Under the pieces are notes generated by a model that saw nothing but the letters and a program-made list of their open reading frames with translations, did not search any database and was not told where the DNA came from. From positions 1 to 64,000 of the forward strand of contig NZ_DATJCA010000179.1 in NCBI RefSeq assembly GCF_035515035.1: a stretch of DNA of 64,000 bases, in the 5' to 3' direction. How positions within the stretch are numbered: the first letter of the stretch is position 1; every line of letters begins with the position of its first letter. Made by a program: the position numbers and the translations under genes. Below, piece by piece: positions 1 through 9,280 of this stretch. Origin of the DNA: Gelidibacter sp035515035. GTDB lineage: Bacteria > Bacteroidota > Bacteroidia > Flavobacteriales > Flavobacteriaceae.

Positions 1-2010
1 GCCCACTTTTGCATACTCGTTTTTCTGATCCGCATCAATAATTCGAGCTTTCACATTATCTGCCATTTCAATATCAATCACATCCCTAATAATCTTAAAG
101 TTATCAGGATCCAGAACAGGTGTGACCACTTCAATGCGATGGGTTAAATTTCGAGTCATCCAATCGGCAGAACCAATATACATTTTTTCATCGCCGCCAT
201 TTCCAAAAATATAGATGCGACCATGCTCTAAAAACCGATCTAAGATACTGGTGACTTTTATATTTTTGCTTTGGCCTTTAATTCCTGGTACCAAGCAGCA
301 CATACCTCTAACCAATAATTTAATCTTGACACCTTTGTTGCTGGCTTCGTAGAGCAATTTGATCATTTTTTTATCTTCAAGACTATTCATCTTTAAGATC
401 ATATACGCTTCTTTGCCCGCTTGTGCCAAGTGAATTTCTTTTTCTACCAAACTCACAAACTTATTCCGCATTGTAAATGGAGAAATCAATAGTTTTTTAG
501 CTTTTGGGACGATAAAAATGCCTTCAAGAACCAAGAATAATTTATTGAGGTCTTCAGTAATTTTTTTATTGTTGGTCATCAAACCAAAGTCGGTATATAA
601 CGTGGCGGTGTTTTCGTTAAAATTCCCCGTTCCTACATAACAGTAATGTTTAACGTCATCTCCAACTTGGCGTTCAATATATATGATTTTGGAATGGACT
701 TTAATCCCAGGATAACTGTAAAGCACTTGAGCACCATTTTCTTTAAAAATTTCACCCCATTTCAAATTGTTTTGCTCGTCAAAACGTGCCTTGACTTCAA
801 TGAAAATTATAACCTTTTTTCCGTTTTTGGCAGCTCTGGCAATGGCGTCATTTAAACGCGATTCTTCCGCTACACGGTAAAGTGTCATTTTTATGGTCGT
901 AACTTTCGGATCATCGGCGGCCTCTTCCAAGAGTTTGATAACCGGCTCAAAAGATTGATACGGATAATGCATCAATTGATCCTTGGTATCAATTGCTTCA
1001 AACATGGATCTGAATTTTGAAGTTACCGGGTGATCAAGTGGCGGGAATTCTTCAAAATACAGGTTTTTATCTGTAGGATTTGGGAAGCTGAAAAAATCTT
1101 TAAAATTATGATAGCTACCTCCTAAAACCACGTCAATATTGGTAACGTCCAATGCTTTTTTAAGTATCTTTTGGAAATCCTCAGGCATCCGTCTATCAAT
1201 CAAAACTCGTGTGGCTTGGCCAGTTTCACGCATGGGCAGTGATTCCTTTATTTTCTCCATGAGATTGCCCGAAAACTCATCTTCAATATAGAGCTCAGCA
1301 TCCCGCGAGATTTTTATGGCATAATAGGATAAGTCGAGCTCTGGTTGTATTCTGTAAAGGTTGTATTTAATGATGTCATCAATAAAGGTGATGTAATGTT
1401 TGCCGTTCTCTGATGGTGACTTTGATGTTTTGGCTTCTGAATGATTGGGAAATACAAAAAATCGAGGTTCGTCCTTTGGTATTTGAACCACTTGAAATTT
1501 GTCCTTTGAGATGGATGCTGTAATATATGAGCTTTCATTCTCTACAAAAACTGAGTCCTTGGTCGAAAAGATCGAACTCCCAAAATCAATTTTAGCCTTT
1601 AGAGTGGATTCGAAATACTCTTCGGCAACTTTCTTTTGTGCTGCTGTAAAATCCGAATATTTTATGAGATGGATGCCTTCTTTTTTTAAATCAGGAATGA
1701 TTTCGTTCTGAAAAATCTGTCCTAATTCGGCCTGGAGTAAATCCACCTGAACTTTGATTTCTGCAAGCACACGATTGGGTTTAATGACCAGTTTTTTGCG
1801 AAGGGCCTTGTCCAAATCCTTAACTTGTCTGATATCTGAAACTCTGACCCTGAAGAATTCATCCAAATTGGATGAAAAAATTGCCATGAACTTAATACGT
1901 TCATAGAGTGGATTCCTCTTGTCTGCAACCTCTTGCAAAACCCGATGGTTAAAGCGTAACCATGAAAGATCACGGTGGTAATATTTGGAATTATAAAGTG
2001 GTAAGGCCAT
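1..2010 (-). CDS. ppk1: Polyphosphate kinase 1 (3' end outside the window)
   Basis: Makes polyphosphate from the gamma-phosphate of ATP, reversibly. The reverse strand reads without a stop from ATG at 2010 to base 1, giving 670 codons; the family is usually about 690-700 residues, so only a short C-terminal piece is missing. The N-terminus (MALPLYNSKYYHRDLSWLRF) and the stretch NLDEFFRVRVSD are typical of the PPK1 N domain. The catalytic half shows TIKMTLYRV, the phospho-acceptor His region YPGIKVHSK, and later GSADWMTRNLTHR. It is followed in the same direction by nothing visible, and the upstream dNK gene is also on this strand with a 117-bp gap. Identification is firm. Confidence 0.93.
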   Translation of the reverse strand, partial: MALPLYNSKYYHRDLSWLRFNHRVLQEVADKRNPLYERIKFMAIFSSNLDEFFRVRVSDIRQVKDLDKALRKKLVIKPNRVLAEIKVQVDLLQAELGQIFQNEIIPDLKKEGIHLIKYSDFTAAQKKVAEEYFESTLKAKIDFGSSIFSTKDSVFVENESSYITASISKDKFQVVQIPKDEPRFFVFPNHSEAKTSKSPSENGKHYITFIDDIIKYNLYRIQPELDLSYYAIKISRDAELYIEDEFSGNLMEKIKESLPMRETGQATRVLIDRRMPEDFQKILKKALDVTNIDVVLGGSYHNFKDFFSFPNPTDKNLYFEEFPPLDHPVTSKFRSMFEAIDTKDQLMHYPYQSFEPVIKLLEEAADDPKVTTIKMTLYRVAEESRLNDAIARAAKNGKKVIIFIEVKARFDEQNNLKWGEIFKENGAQVLYSYPGIKVHSKIIYIERQVGDDVKHYCYVGTGNFNENTATLYTDFGLMTNNKKITEDLNKLFLVLEGIFIVPKAKKLLISPFTMRNKFVSLVEKEIHLAQAGKEAYMILKMNSLEDKKMIKLLYEASNKGVKIKLLVRGMCCLVPGIKGQSKNIKVTSILDRFLEHGRIYIFGNGGDEKMYIGSADWMTRNLTHRIEVVTPVLDPDNFKIIRDVIDIEMADNVKARIIDADQKNEYAKVG

Positions 2011-2127
2011 AAATGAATATCAATAGTCTATCTCCCGCTCTGGAGCCCTAAAACTTTTTTTAATAAATTTCAGGGGTGGAAAAGTACACTTTTAATCGCA
2101 AAAAAATGTTAGAAAAATGATAAGGTC

Positions 2128-2742
2128 TTAAAATAATCCATGAATTTCCGCATCAATTCTTGTGATAATGCTCCCTAAATCTTCCGGGTTTGAAACAAAA
2201 TCTAAATTATCAACGTCAATAATCAGGAGTTTTCCTTTATTATACCCGTGAATCCAAGCTTCATAACGCTCGTTCAATCGGCTTAAATAATCAATGCTGA
2301 TGGAATTTTCGTATTCCCGTCCGCGACTGTGGATTTGCTTGACCAAGTTAGGAATAGAGCTGCGTAGGTAAATTAATAAATCGGGTCCTTGAACAAAAGA
2401 CTCCATCAATTCAAATAATGCGCGGTAGTTCTCAAAATCCCTGTTGGTCATCAGTCCCATGGCATGCAGGTTGGGTGCAAAAATATGAGAATCTTCATAG
2501 ATGGTCCGGTCCTGAATAATGTCCCTTCCACTTTCTCGAATCTGCAAAACCTGGCGAAAACGACTGTTCAAGAAATAAACTTGCAGGTTGAAACTCCAGC
2601 GTTCCATTTGATTATAGAAGTCGTCCAAATACGGATTGTCAACAACATCCTCCAATTGAGGCTCCCATCTGTAATGTTTGGCTAATAATTTTGTGAGCGT
2701 GGTTTTTCCAGCACCAATATTTCCGGCGATTGCAACATGCAT
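2128..2742 (-). CDS. Deoxynucleoside kinase (dNK family)
   Basis: Phosphorylates deoxynucleosides in the salvage pathway, in the cytosol. The 204-residue protein opens with a P-loop at residues 7-14 (GNIGAGKT), has DRTIYED at about residues 78-84 (the DRS-like motif plus acidic residue of the dNK/TK2/dGK family), and an arginine-rich lid near SRGREYE. The length fits bacterial dNKs of the Bacteroidetes. The substrate (dA/dG or dT/dC) cannot be read from sequence. It lies 2 bp downstream of the hypothetical gene at 2745-3524 on the same strand, so the two are probably cotranscribed. Confidence 0.88.
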   Translation of the reverse strand: MHVAIAGNIGAGKTTLTKLLAKHYRWEPQLEDVVDNPYLDDFYNQMERWSFNLQVYFLNSRFRQVLQIRESGRDIIQDRTIYEDSHIFAPNLHAMGLMTNRDFENYRALFELMESFVQGPDLLIYLRSSIPNLVKQIHSRGREYENSISIDYLSRLNERYEAWIHGYNKGKLLIIDVDNLDFVSNPEDLGSIITRIDAEIHGLF

Positions 2743-2744
2743 AT

Positions 2745-3524
2745 TTATCTGATTTTTAGTTGGAACTGATGAAGCGTTTCATCGGTGTAAATATACAAGC
2801 TTTCATTGGTTACTAAAAACTGTTTTATTAACAATGCAGGGAGATGGATGGGGATGAGTTGGGGGGTATCTTTTGCCAAAAAATAGAGGCGCTGATCGCG
2901 CTGAATAATTAAATTGCCATTATCCTCTGCGATATGACTAAAACCATCATTTTTTATTTTAGAAATGGTACTTCCAAAATAGTTATAGGTGTACAAGAAT
3001 TTTTCGGTGAGCAGCCAACTATAGTTGTAATTGCTCTTAAGATCCAACACTTTTGATTCTACGGGCATGGTTGTGGCTCTTGTTTTGTTGGTTTTATAAT
3101 CGAAAAGCTCTAAGTGCTGCGCATCCTGATTAAAGATCCAAATCGTGTTATCTGATCCGGTAGAAACGTGTGTCAAGTTTTTATAGGGTTGGATGTTGTT
3201 GAAATCGATTTTATAGATTTCAGAAAGCCGATTGTCTAAAATGACCACCGTATTGAAGTTTTTATAAAACAAAATGATTTTTAGAGGATTGAAGGCGTTT
3301 GCTGAGCTTATATATCCCAATTGCACATTGCTGTAATTGTAATTCTGGTTGGGTTCTTTCTTATAGAAAGTGTTTCCAACGGTATAAAAAAGTGTACCGA
3401 AATTATCAATATGGGTGATTTGATCTGCATTGATGGGGATTGTGCCTAGGATTTCGGTGGTGATCCTTTCTTGGGAAAAGAGAACCATCGAAAATAAGAA
3501 GGAAATGTATAGTAGGCTTTTCAT
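2745..3524 (-). CDS. Secreted or periplasmic protein of unknown function, possibly propeller-like
   Basis: I do not recognise a named family. The 259-residue product begins with a clear signal peptide (MKSLLYISFLFSMVLFSQE, cleavage expected near residues 16-18). The rest is rich in short beta-strand-like stretches with aromatic residues (IWIFNQDAQHLELFDYKTNK, LYFLAKDTPQLIPIHL), as in small beta-propeller or quinoprotein-like repeats. No catalytic motif is visible. It sits directly upstream of the dNK gene on the same strand with a 2-bp gap. In other flavobacteria a similar gene next to dNK is common as far as I recall, but no function is known to me. Confidence 0.7.
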   Translation of the reverse strand: MKSLLYISFLFSMVLFSQERITTEILGTIPINADQITHIDNFGTLFYTVGNTFYKKEPNQNYNYSNVQLGYISSANAFNPLKIILFYKNFNTVVILDNRLSEIYKIDFNNIQPYKNLTHVSTGSDNTIWIFNQDAQHLELFDYKTNKTRATTMPVESKVLDLKSNYNYSWLLTEKFLYTYNYFGSTISKIKNDGFSHIAEDNGNLIIQRDQRLYFLAKDTPQLIPIHLPALLIKQFLVTNESLYIYTDETLHQFQLKIR

Positions 3525-3557
3525 TGCGGATTGAAATTTACAAAAATCAAATCACAA

Positions 3558-3690
3558 TTAGCAAATTAACTTATAACCAAAGCCCCGAACATTTAATATT
3601 TGAATAGTATGATCGGCGCTCAGCTTCTTTCTGAGTTTGGAAATAAAAACAGCCATACTCTCGCGTTAAAGAAATCGTTATTGTCCTGGT
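3558..3690 (-). pseudogene. Remnant of an OmpR/PhoB-type response regulator (C-terminal winged helix)
   Basis: On the reverse strand, ending with TAA at 3558-3560, one frame reads SMAVFISKLRKKLSADHTIQ followed by ILNVRGFGYKLIC. This is the recognition helix and wing of an OmpR-family effector domain (compare RSMDVYISKLRKYL...IINVHGVGFKLV in Bacteroidetes regulators). Just upstream, another frame reads YQDNNDFFNAR, the segment that normally precedes it, so one base appears deleted at about 3659-3663. The receiver domain is absent, and upstream sequence quickly stops resembling the family. This is most of what fills the 353-bp gap between 3524 and 3878. Confidence 0.78.
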
Positions 3691-3877
3691 AGATAAAAAC
3701 AAGGAAATGATGGATCGAATGAATTCTAGAAGTAAAAGCGGAGGGACCATAATTTTTAGTTCAGGCGGATAGTTTTAGGAAAAATTTAACGTTTGTTGGT
3801 TTAACTATTTGATGTTTATGTAGTCCAATGGAGATGATGTATTTCTCGAACCACATTATATAAACAAAACGTATAAA

Positions 3878-4753
3878 ATGAAATCACTCTCAATTAAAAT
3901 TATTGGCAGCTTTATCTTCTTGATTTCTGGAGCATTAATGGCACAGGACTTTCAAGGCAAAGCTTATTACCAATCCAAAACGTCTATGGATATGAGCAAT
4001 TTTGGTGGTCAACAAATGAGCGAACAGCAAAGGAAAATGATGGCGGAACGTATGAAAAGTATGTTGGAAAAGACTTTTATACTCAGCTTCAATAGAACGG
4101 AATCTATTTATAAAGAAGAAGAGAAGTTGGCAGCACCAGGTGCGGGCGGAGGTAGAATGGGTGGCATGATGGGCAGTTTTACTGCTGGCGCCCAATATAA
4201 AAACGTCAAGGACCAACAATTGATTCAAGATCAGGAATTTTTCGGGAAGCAGTTTTTGATCAAGGATTCCATACCTAAACTGGAATGGAAAATGGGAAGC
4301 GAATCGAAACAAATAGGACAATACCTCTGTTTTAAAGCTACCGCCATTAAAAAAGGTGACGACATGGACTTTGCAAATATGAGACGACGTAATAGAGATG
4401 ACGAGAAAAAAGAGGGTGAAAAATCTAAGGATACAGCAAAATCGTCCAATCTTATGGATGACATTGAAGTGCCAAAAGAAATTCTTGTTACTGCATGGTA
4501 TACACCACAAATCCCTGTTAATCAAGGTCCAGGTGAGTATTGGGGACTTCCGGGGTTGATCTTGGAAGTCAATTCTGGAAATACCACTATTTTGTGTTCA
4601 AAAATTGAAATCAATCCAACAGATAAAACGGAGATCAAAGCGCCTTCAAAAGGTAAAGTAGTTACCAAAAAGGAATACGATATCATCGTAAAAGACAAAA
4701 TGAAGGAAATGCAAGAAATGTACGGTGGTAGAGGCCGTGGCTCCCGACGTTAG
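3878..4753 (+). CDS. GLPGLI family protein
   Basis: Exported protein of the GLPGLI family (named for the motif, here WGLPGLILEV at about residues 222-231). It has a signal peptide (MKSLSIKIIGSFIFLISGAL, then MAQD) and a Met- and Gly-rich segment (GGGRMGGMMG) near residue 90. The family's role is not established; members are usually paired with an outer-membrane carboxypeptidase-regulatory-like barrel protein, as here (44-bp gap to 4798). The C-terminus ends in an unusual basic run (GGRGRGSRR). Likely cotranscribed with the barrel gene and functionally linked to it, which is inference from conserved pairing. Confidence 0.9.
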   Translation: MKSLSIKIIGSFIFLISGALMAQDFQGKAYYQSKTSMDMSNFGGQQMSEQQRKMMAERMKSMLEKTFILSFNRTESIYKEEEKLAAPGAGGGRMGGMMGSFTAGAQYKNVKDQQLIQDQEFFGKQFLIKDSIPKLEWKMGSESKQIGQYLCFKATAIKKGDDMDFANMRRRNRDDEKKEGEKSKDTAKSSNLMDDIEVPKEILVTAWYTPQIPVNQGPGEYWGLPGLILEVNSGNTTILCSKIEINPTDKTEIKAPSKGKVVTKKEYDIIVKDKMKEMQEMYGGRGRGSRR

Positions 4754-4797
4754 AAAAATAGTACCTATACCTAAACTAATCAATCATATATATTACA

Positions 4798-7503
4798 ATG
4801 AAAAAGGTCATTACGCTTATGCTACTTTTAGTAGTAGGGCATTCTTTTGCTCAAATCAAAGTAGAAGGCGTTGTCAAAGATAGCATCGGGAATCCGTTGG
4901 AATTGGCCAACGTTATTGCCATTAACCAAGAAACCAAAGCTTTGGAATCTTACGGAATTACCAATGATCAAGGCCGTTATAAGTTGGCACTTACCAAAAA
5001 TATCACCTATACGGTTCAGGTGAGTTATATTGGAATGAAAACTTTTGAGGAAACAGTGAAGATCAAAGAATCTGATTTAACCAAAAATTTCACACTACAA
5101 GAGGATAATACATTGGACGAGATTCAAATTACCTATGAAATGCCCGTGACCATTAAAGGGGACACTTTAACCTATAATGCCGATTCCTTTAACAAAGGTA
5201 CCGAGCGTAAGTTGGGCGACGTTTTGAAAAACCTTCCGGGTGTTGAGGTTAATGCCGATGGTCAAATTGAAATAGAAGGGAAAGTAGTGGGCAAGGTGAT
5301 GGTGGACGGAAAAGATTTTTTTGATGGCGATTCCAAATTGGCTACAAAGAATATCCCTGCAAGTGCAGTGGACAAAGTGCAAGTGCTGAAAAATTATGCT
5401 GAGGTGGGCCAATTGAGTGGTGTGACCAATAATATGGATAATATTGCCATCAATATTAAATTAAAAGAAGGTAAAACTAATTTTTGGTTTGGAGATATTA
5501 CTGCAGGTGGTGGTGTTTCAGAAGATAATGCCCTGTATTTGGCACAGCCAAAATTGTTTTATTACAGTCCAAAATACAGTGTGAACCTTATTGGCGATTT
5601 AAATAATATTGGGGAAATTGCTTTTACACGGCGTGATTATTTCAATTTTTCCGGCGGATTTAGAGCGCCAAGTCGTCAAAGTGGCACCTCAATCAATTTG
5701 GGAAGTAACAATTTGGGCTTTTTGTCGCTTCAGAACAATAGGGCAAAAGATATCAATACAAAGTTTGGTGCCGCAAATTTTAGTTATTCACCTAATAAAA
5801 AATTGGATTTGAGTGGATTTGCGATATTATCAAGTAGTAGAATAGAGCTTCAAGAAAATAACTCTGTACAATATACCAATTCCGATTTGGGAATTCCAGA
5901 CGAGGATACCCAAAGTAATACCAGACAGCGCAGTGATTTGGGAATGCTCAAACTCAGCTCAAAGTACAAGCCCAATGCCAGTAATCAATTGGATTATGAG
6001 GTTTTGGGTCGCTTCTCAAAAGAATCACAAGATCAGAAATTTCTATCCTCTGTCATCGGGAATATTGATCAGTTTGAAAACACGAAACCGTTTAGCGTCA
6101 ATCAAAATCTGAGCTATTATTACACGCTGGACGAAAAGAATATTTTTGCCTTTGAAGCACAACATTTACTTCAGGATGAAGATCCGTTCTACAATGCCAT
6201 CATCGAGGAAAAAGCTAATTATGAAACTACTGCAAATAATTTGGGCTTGGATCCAAACCAATTGGATTATAATGTGGCTCAGGAAAAACGTGTCAAATCC
6301 AATCAATTGGATGCGAAATTGGACTATTGGAACATACTAACCGCTAGGAGCAATATCAACTTCACATTGGGAACGATTTTAAGCAAACAGAATTTCGATT
6401 CTGAAATCTTTCAATATTTGGATGATGATACTGTTTTTGATCCAACGCCAACCTTTAACGACGGTTTGGATACCAATAACACCGACTATAATTTTAGCGA
6501 TATGTATGTGGGGGCGCACTACCAATTCAAAACTGGTATTTTCACAATTACTCCAGGACTTTCTGCGCATGCGTACAGTTCAAAAAACGTTCAGTTTGGA
6601 GAAGAATACAAAAAGAATTTCTTCAAACTTCTACCAGATTTTGATATGCGCATCCAACTAAAAAAGAGTGAGAATATTTCTTTGACCTATAATATGAACA
6701 CACAATTTACAGATGTGACCAATTTGGCAAGAGGAATTGTGCTCAATAACTACAACTCTATTTTCTCAGGAAACGAAGGCTTGGATAATGCACTTTCGCA
6801 TAATGTGAATCTCCGGTATTTCAGCTTTAACATGTTCAATTATACCAATGTGTTTGGAAGTATCAATTATAGCAAACGAATTGATCAAATTAGAAACTTG
6901 ACCAATTTTGAAAGTGTGATCCGTAACAACTCGCCATTTAACTCGAGTTTTGCGGATGAAACCATTAGTGCAAACGGACGCTTTCAAAGACGTTTTGGGA
7001 AGTTGCAAGCTTCTGTAAATGGAAATTTCAACTATTCAAAATTCAATCAATTTATCCAAGGTAACCGTTCCGTAAACGAAAATTACTCACATTCGTATGG
7101 TGCAGAACTAAGAACCAACTTTAGGGAAGCGCCCAATGTACAGTTGAATTATCGTTATGGGATCCAAGATAATGATCAAGGCTCAACACGAAGTAAATTT
7201 TATACCAGTACGCCATCTGTTGAAGTGGATGCGTTGATTCTAAAAACCTTTACTTTCAGAACAGATTTTTCGTATAACAACTTTAGTGACGAGGAAGGTA
7301 CCATCAACGATTACGAATTTTGGAACGCCTCTTTATCTTACAGAAAAGATAAGGATGCCAAATTGGAATATGCTATAAAGGCAACCAACTTGCTGAACAC
7401 CAAATCGCAAAGTCAGAGTAATACCAGCAATATATCAGTAAGTGCTACGGAGTATTTTATCCAACCACTTTATGTAACCTTTAGAGTTATTTATTCACTT
7501 TAA
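4798..7503 (+). CDS. Outer-membrane beta-barrel protein, TonB-receptor-like with carboxypeptidase-regulatory domain
   Basis: A 901-residue outer-membrane protein with a signal peptide (residues 1-18, ending SFAQ), a carboxypeptidase-regulatory-like beta-sandwich (about 20-105: VKDSIGNPLELANVIAINQE), a plug-like segment with LKNLPGVEVNADGQIEIEGK and VMVDGKDFFDGD (about 140-185), and a long barrel rich in alternating aromatic and polar residues ending in FRVIYSL. This is the layout of the OMP_b-brl family of Bacteroidetes, related to TonB-dependent receptors but usually without a TonB box. The substrate is unknown. It follows the GLPGLI gene and was probably transcribed with it. Confidence 0.88.
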   Translation: MKKVITLMLLLVVGHSFAQIKVEGVVKDSIGNPLELANVIAINQETKALESYGITNDQGRYKLALTKNITYTVQVSYIGMKTFEETVKIKESDLTKNFTLQEDNTLDEIQITYEMPVTIKGDTLTYNADSFNKGTERKLGDVLKNLPGVEVNADGQIEIEGKVVGKVMVDGKDFFDGDSKLATKNIPASAVDKVQVLKNYAEVGQLSGVTNNMDNIAINIKLKEGKTNFWFGDITAGGGVSEDNALYLAQPKLFYYSPKYSVNLIGDLNNIGEIAFTRRDYFNFSGGFRAPSRQSGTSINLGSNNLGFLSLQNNRAKDINTKFGAANFSYSPNKKLDLSGFAILSSSRIELQENNSVQYTNSDLGIPDEDTQSNTRQRSDLGMLKLSSKYKPNASNQLDYEVLGRFSKESQDQKFLSSVIGNIDQFENTKPFSVNQNLSYYYTLDEKNIFAFEAQHLLQDEDPFYNAIIEEKANYETTANNLGLDPNQLDYNVAQEKRVKSNQLDAKLDYWNILTARSNINFTLGTILSKQNFDSEIFQYLDDDTVFDPTPTFNDGLDTNNTDYNFSDMYVGAHYQFKTGIFTITPGLSAHAYSSKNVQFGEEYKKNFFKLLPDFDMRIQLKKSENISLTYNMNTQFTDVTNLARGIVLNNYNSIFSGNEGLDNALSHNVNLRYFSFNMFNYTNVFGSINYSKRIDQIRNLTNFESVIRNNSPFNSSFADETISANGRFQRRFGKLQASVNGNFNYSKFNQFIQGNRSVNENYSHSYGAELRTNFREAPNVQLNYRYGIQDNDQGSTRSKFYTSTPSVEVDALILKTFTFRTDFSYNNFSDEEGTINDYEFWNASLSYRKDKDAKLEYAIKATNLLNTKSQSQSNTSNISVSATEYFIQPLYVTFRVIYSL

Positions 7504-7626
7504 AGCCATTATAAAAGGAATGCTTAAAAGGGAAATTTGCAAAGAAGTTGTCCTTTTAAGATTTAGAATCTTAATTATTAATCGTATTTTCATAAACTTA
7601 AATTTACATTTTAAAACAAACTAAAC

Positions 7627-9174
7627 ATGAAGAAAATTTTATTAGGAGCATTCCTAACGTGCTCAATGCTAATAGCCACTGCACAAGAGAAAAATGCAGT
7701 TATTGAAAACATTATTAAGGAAGCCAATGAGAATTCCCAACTGGAAGTTTTGGGACACCAATTAATGGATGTTATTGGACCGCGATTGGTGGGTACTCCA
7801 CAAATGAGACAAGCACATGATTGGGCGGTGGATACTTATGCAAAATGGGGGATTCCAGCAGAAAATCAGCAGTATGGTGAATGGAAAGCGTGGGAGCGCG
7901 GCATTACTCATATTGATATGATTTCACCACGTGTTCAATCTTTAGCAGGCACGCAATTATCGTGGAGCCCAAGTACGGGACCAAAAGGGGTGACTGCGGA
8001 AGTAATTAACCTTCCAACAGTGAAAGATTCTTTGGACTTTAGAAATTGGTTAAAGAATGTGAAAGGCAAGTTCGTCATGGTATCTGAATACCAAATTACA
8101 GGAAGACCAGACTACAACTGGGAGGAATTTGCCACGCCAGAATCATTTGAAAAAATGAAAAAAGAACGTGATTCTTTAACAAAAGAGTTTTATGCCAATA
8201 TGCGACGTACGGGATACACCGCTCGTAACATTCATGAAGCATTGGAAAGTGCCGGTGCTGCAGGAATTGTTTCTTCTTATTGGTCTAAAGGTTTTGGTGC
8301 CAATAAAATATTTGCTTCCAGAACCAAAAAAATTCCAACAGTTGACATTCAGTTGGAAGATTATGGTATGTTATATCGCTTAGTTGAATCTGGTCAAAAA
8401 CCAAAACTAAAAATTGTTGCGGAGTCTAAAGATTTAGGAGTTGCACCAACATTTAATACGGTAGCTCAAATAAAAGGTAGCGAAAAACCAGACGAATATG
8501 TGATCCTTTCAGCACATTTTGATTCTTGGGATGGAGGTACAGGAGCAACTGATAATGGAACTGGAACTTTGGTAATGATGGAAGCCATGCGTTTATTGAA
8601 GAAGTTTTATCCAAATCCAAAGCGTACTATTTTGGTAGGACATTGGGGTAGTGAAGAGCAAGGTCTTAACGGATCACGTGCTTTTGTTGAAGACCACCCG
8701 GAAATGATGAAGAACATTCAGGCAGTATTCAATCAAGATAACGGTACCGGACGTGTGGTTAATTTATCGGGAGCAGGATACTTGCATGCTTATGATTATT
8801 TAACGCGTTGGTTGGCAGCGGCTCCTAAAGATATTACCAAACATATTAAAACCGACTTCCCAGGTTCTCCAAGTGGTGGTGGTTCTGATAATGCTTCTTT
8901 TATAGCTGTTGGAGCGCCGTCGTTTAACTTGAGTGCTTTGAACTGGTCATACTGGAATTATACATGGCACACTAACCTGGATACCTATGATAAAATTGTT
9001 TTTGACGACGTGAGAAGCAATGCTATCTTGACCGCCATTTTAGCCTATATGGCAAGTGAAGATGATGTTAAAACTTCAAACGAGAAAATTATATTGCCAG
9101 TAAGCGAGCGTACTGGAAAACAATTGGAATGGCCAACCCATCGTTCTCCAGAACGTAAAGGAGGCTTGGATTAA
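7627..9174 (+). CDS. M28 family zinc aminopeptidase, secreted
   Basis: Exported metallopeptidase of 515 residues. The signal peptide is MKKILLGAFLTCSMLIATAQ. The metal-binding core is visible as SAHFDSWDGGTGATDNGTGT (His and Asp ligands), then GHWGSEEQGLNGSRAF (catalytic Glu-Glu), NQDNGTGRV, and a late WHTNLDTYDK (last His ligand), all in the order expected of M28 peptidases. An insert between residues 110 and 270 resembles a PA-type domain. It probably trims peptides in the periplasm or outside the cell. It is a single gene followed by a strong terminator at 9196-9229. Confidence 0.9.
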   Translation: MKKILLGAFLTCSMLIATAQEKNAVIENIIKEANENSQLEVLGHQLMDVIGPRLVGTPQMRQAHDWAVDTYAKWGIPAENQQYGEWKAWERGITHIDMISPRVQSLAGTQLSWSPSTGPKGVTAEVINLPTVKDSLDFRNWLKNVKGKFVMVSEYQITGRPDYNWEEFATPESFEKMKKERDSLTKEFYANMRRTGYTARNIHEALESAGAAGIVSSYWSKGFGANKIFASRTKKIPTVDIQLEDYGMLYRLVESGQKPKLKIVAESKDLGVAPTFNTVAQIKGSEKPDEYVILSAHFDSWDGGTGATDNGTGTLVMMEAMRLLKKFYPNPKRTILVGHWGSEEQGLNGSRAFVEDHPEMMKNIQAVFNQDNGTGRVVNLSGAGYLHAYDYLTRWLAAAPKDITKHIKTDFPGSPSGGGSDNASFIAVGAPSFNLSALNWSYWNYTWHTNLDTYDKIVFDDVRSNAILTAILAYMASEDDVKTSNEKIILPVSERTGKQLEWPTHRSPERKGGLD

Positions 9175-9195
9175 TTCACCAATAATCATAAAATG

Positions 9196-9229
9196 AAAAA
9201 ACCTTCAGCAGTAATGTTGAAGGTTTTTT
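9196..9229 (+). terminator. Bidirectional terminator hairpin between the M28 peptidase gene and metK
   Basis: A perfect 12-bp inverted repeat: AAAAAACCTTCA at 9196-9207 and TGAAGGTTTTTT at 9218-9229, with a 10-nt loop. A-runs on one side and T-runs on the other make it work on both strands, which suits the convergent genes ending at 9174 (+) and 9281 (-). Confidence 0.85.
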
Positions 9230-9280
9230 ATGTTTTATAAAGTTTTGATGCTTGATTCTAAAAATGAAGCGGCCTTAATT

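Noticed and set aside
3935..4525. Long reverse-strand reading frame of 196 codons inside the GLPGLI gene
   Set aside because: It is antisense to a well-supported gene, has no family resemblance, and its composition is a mirror of the forward codons.
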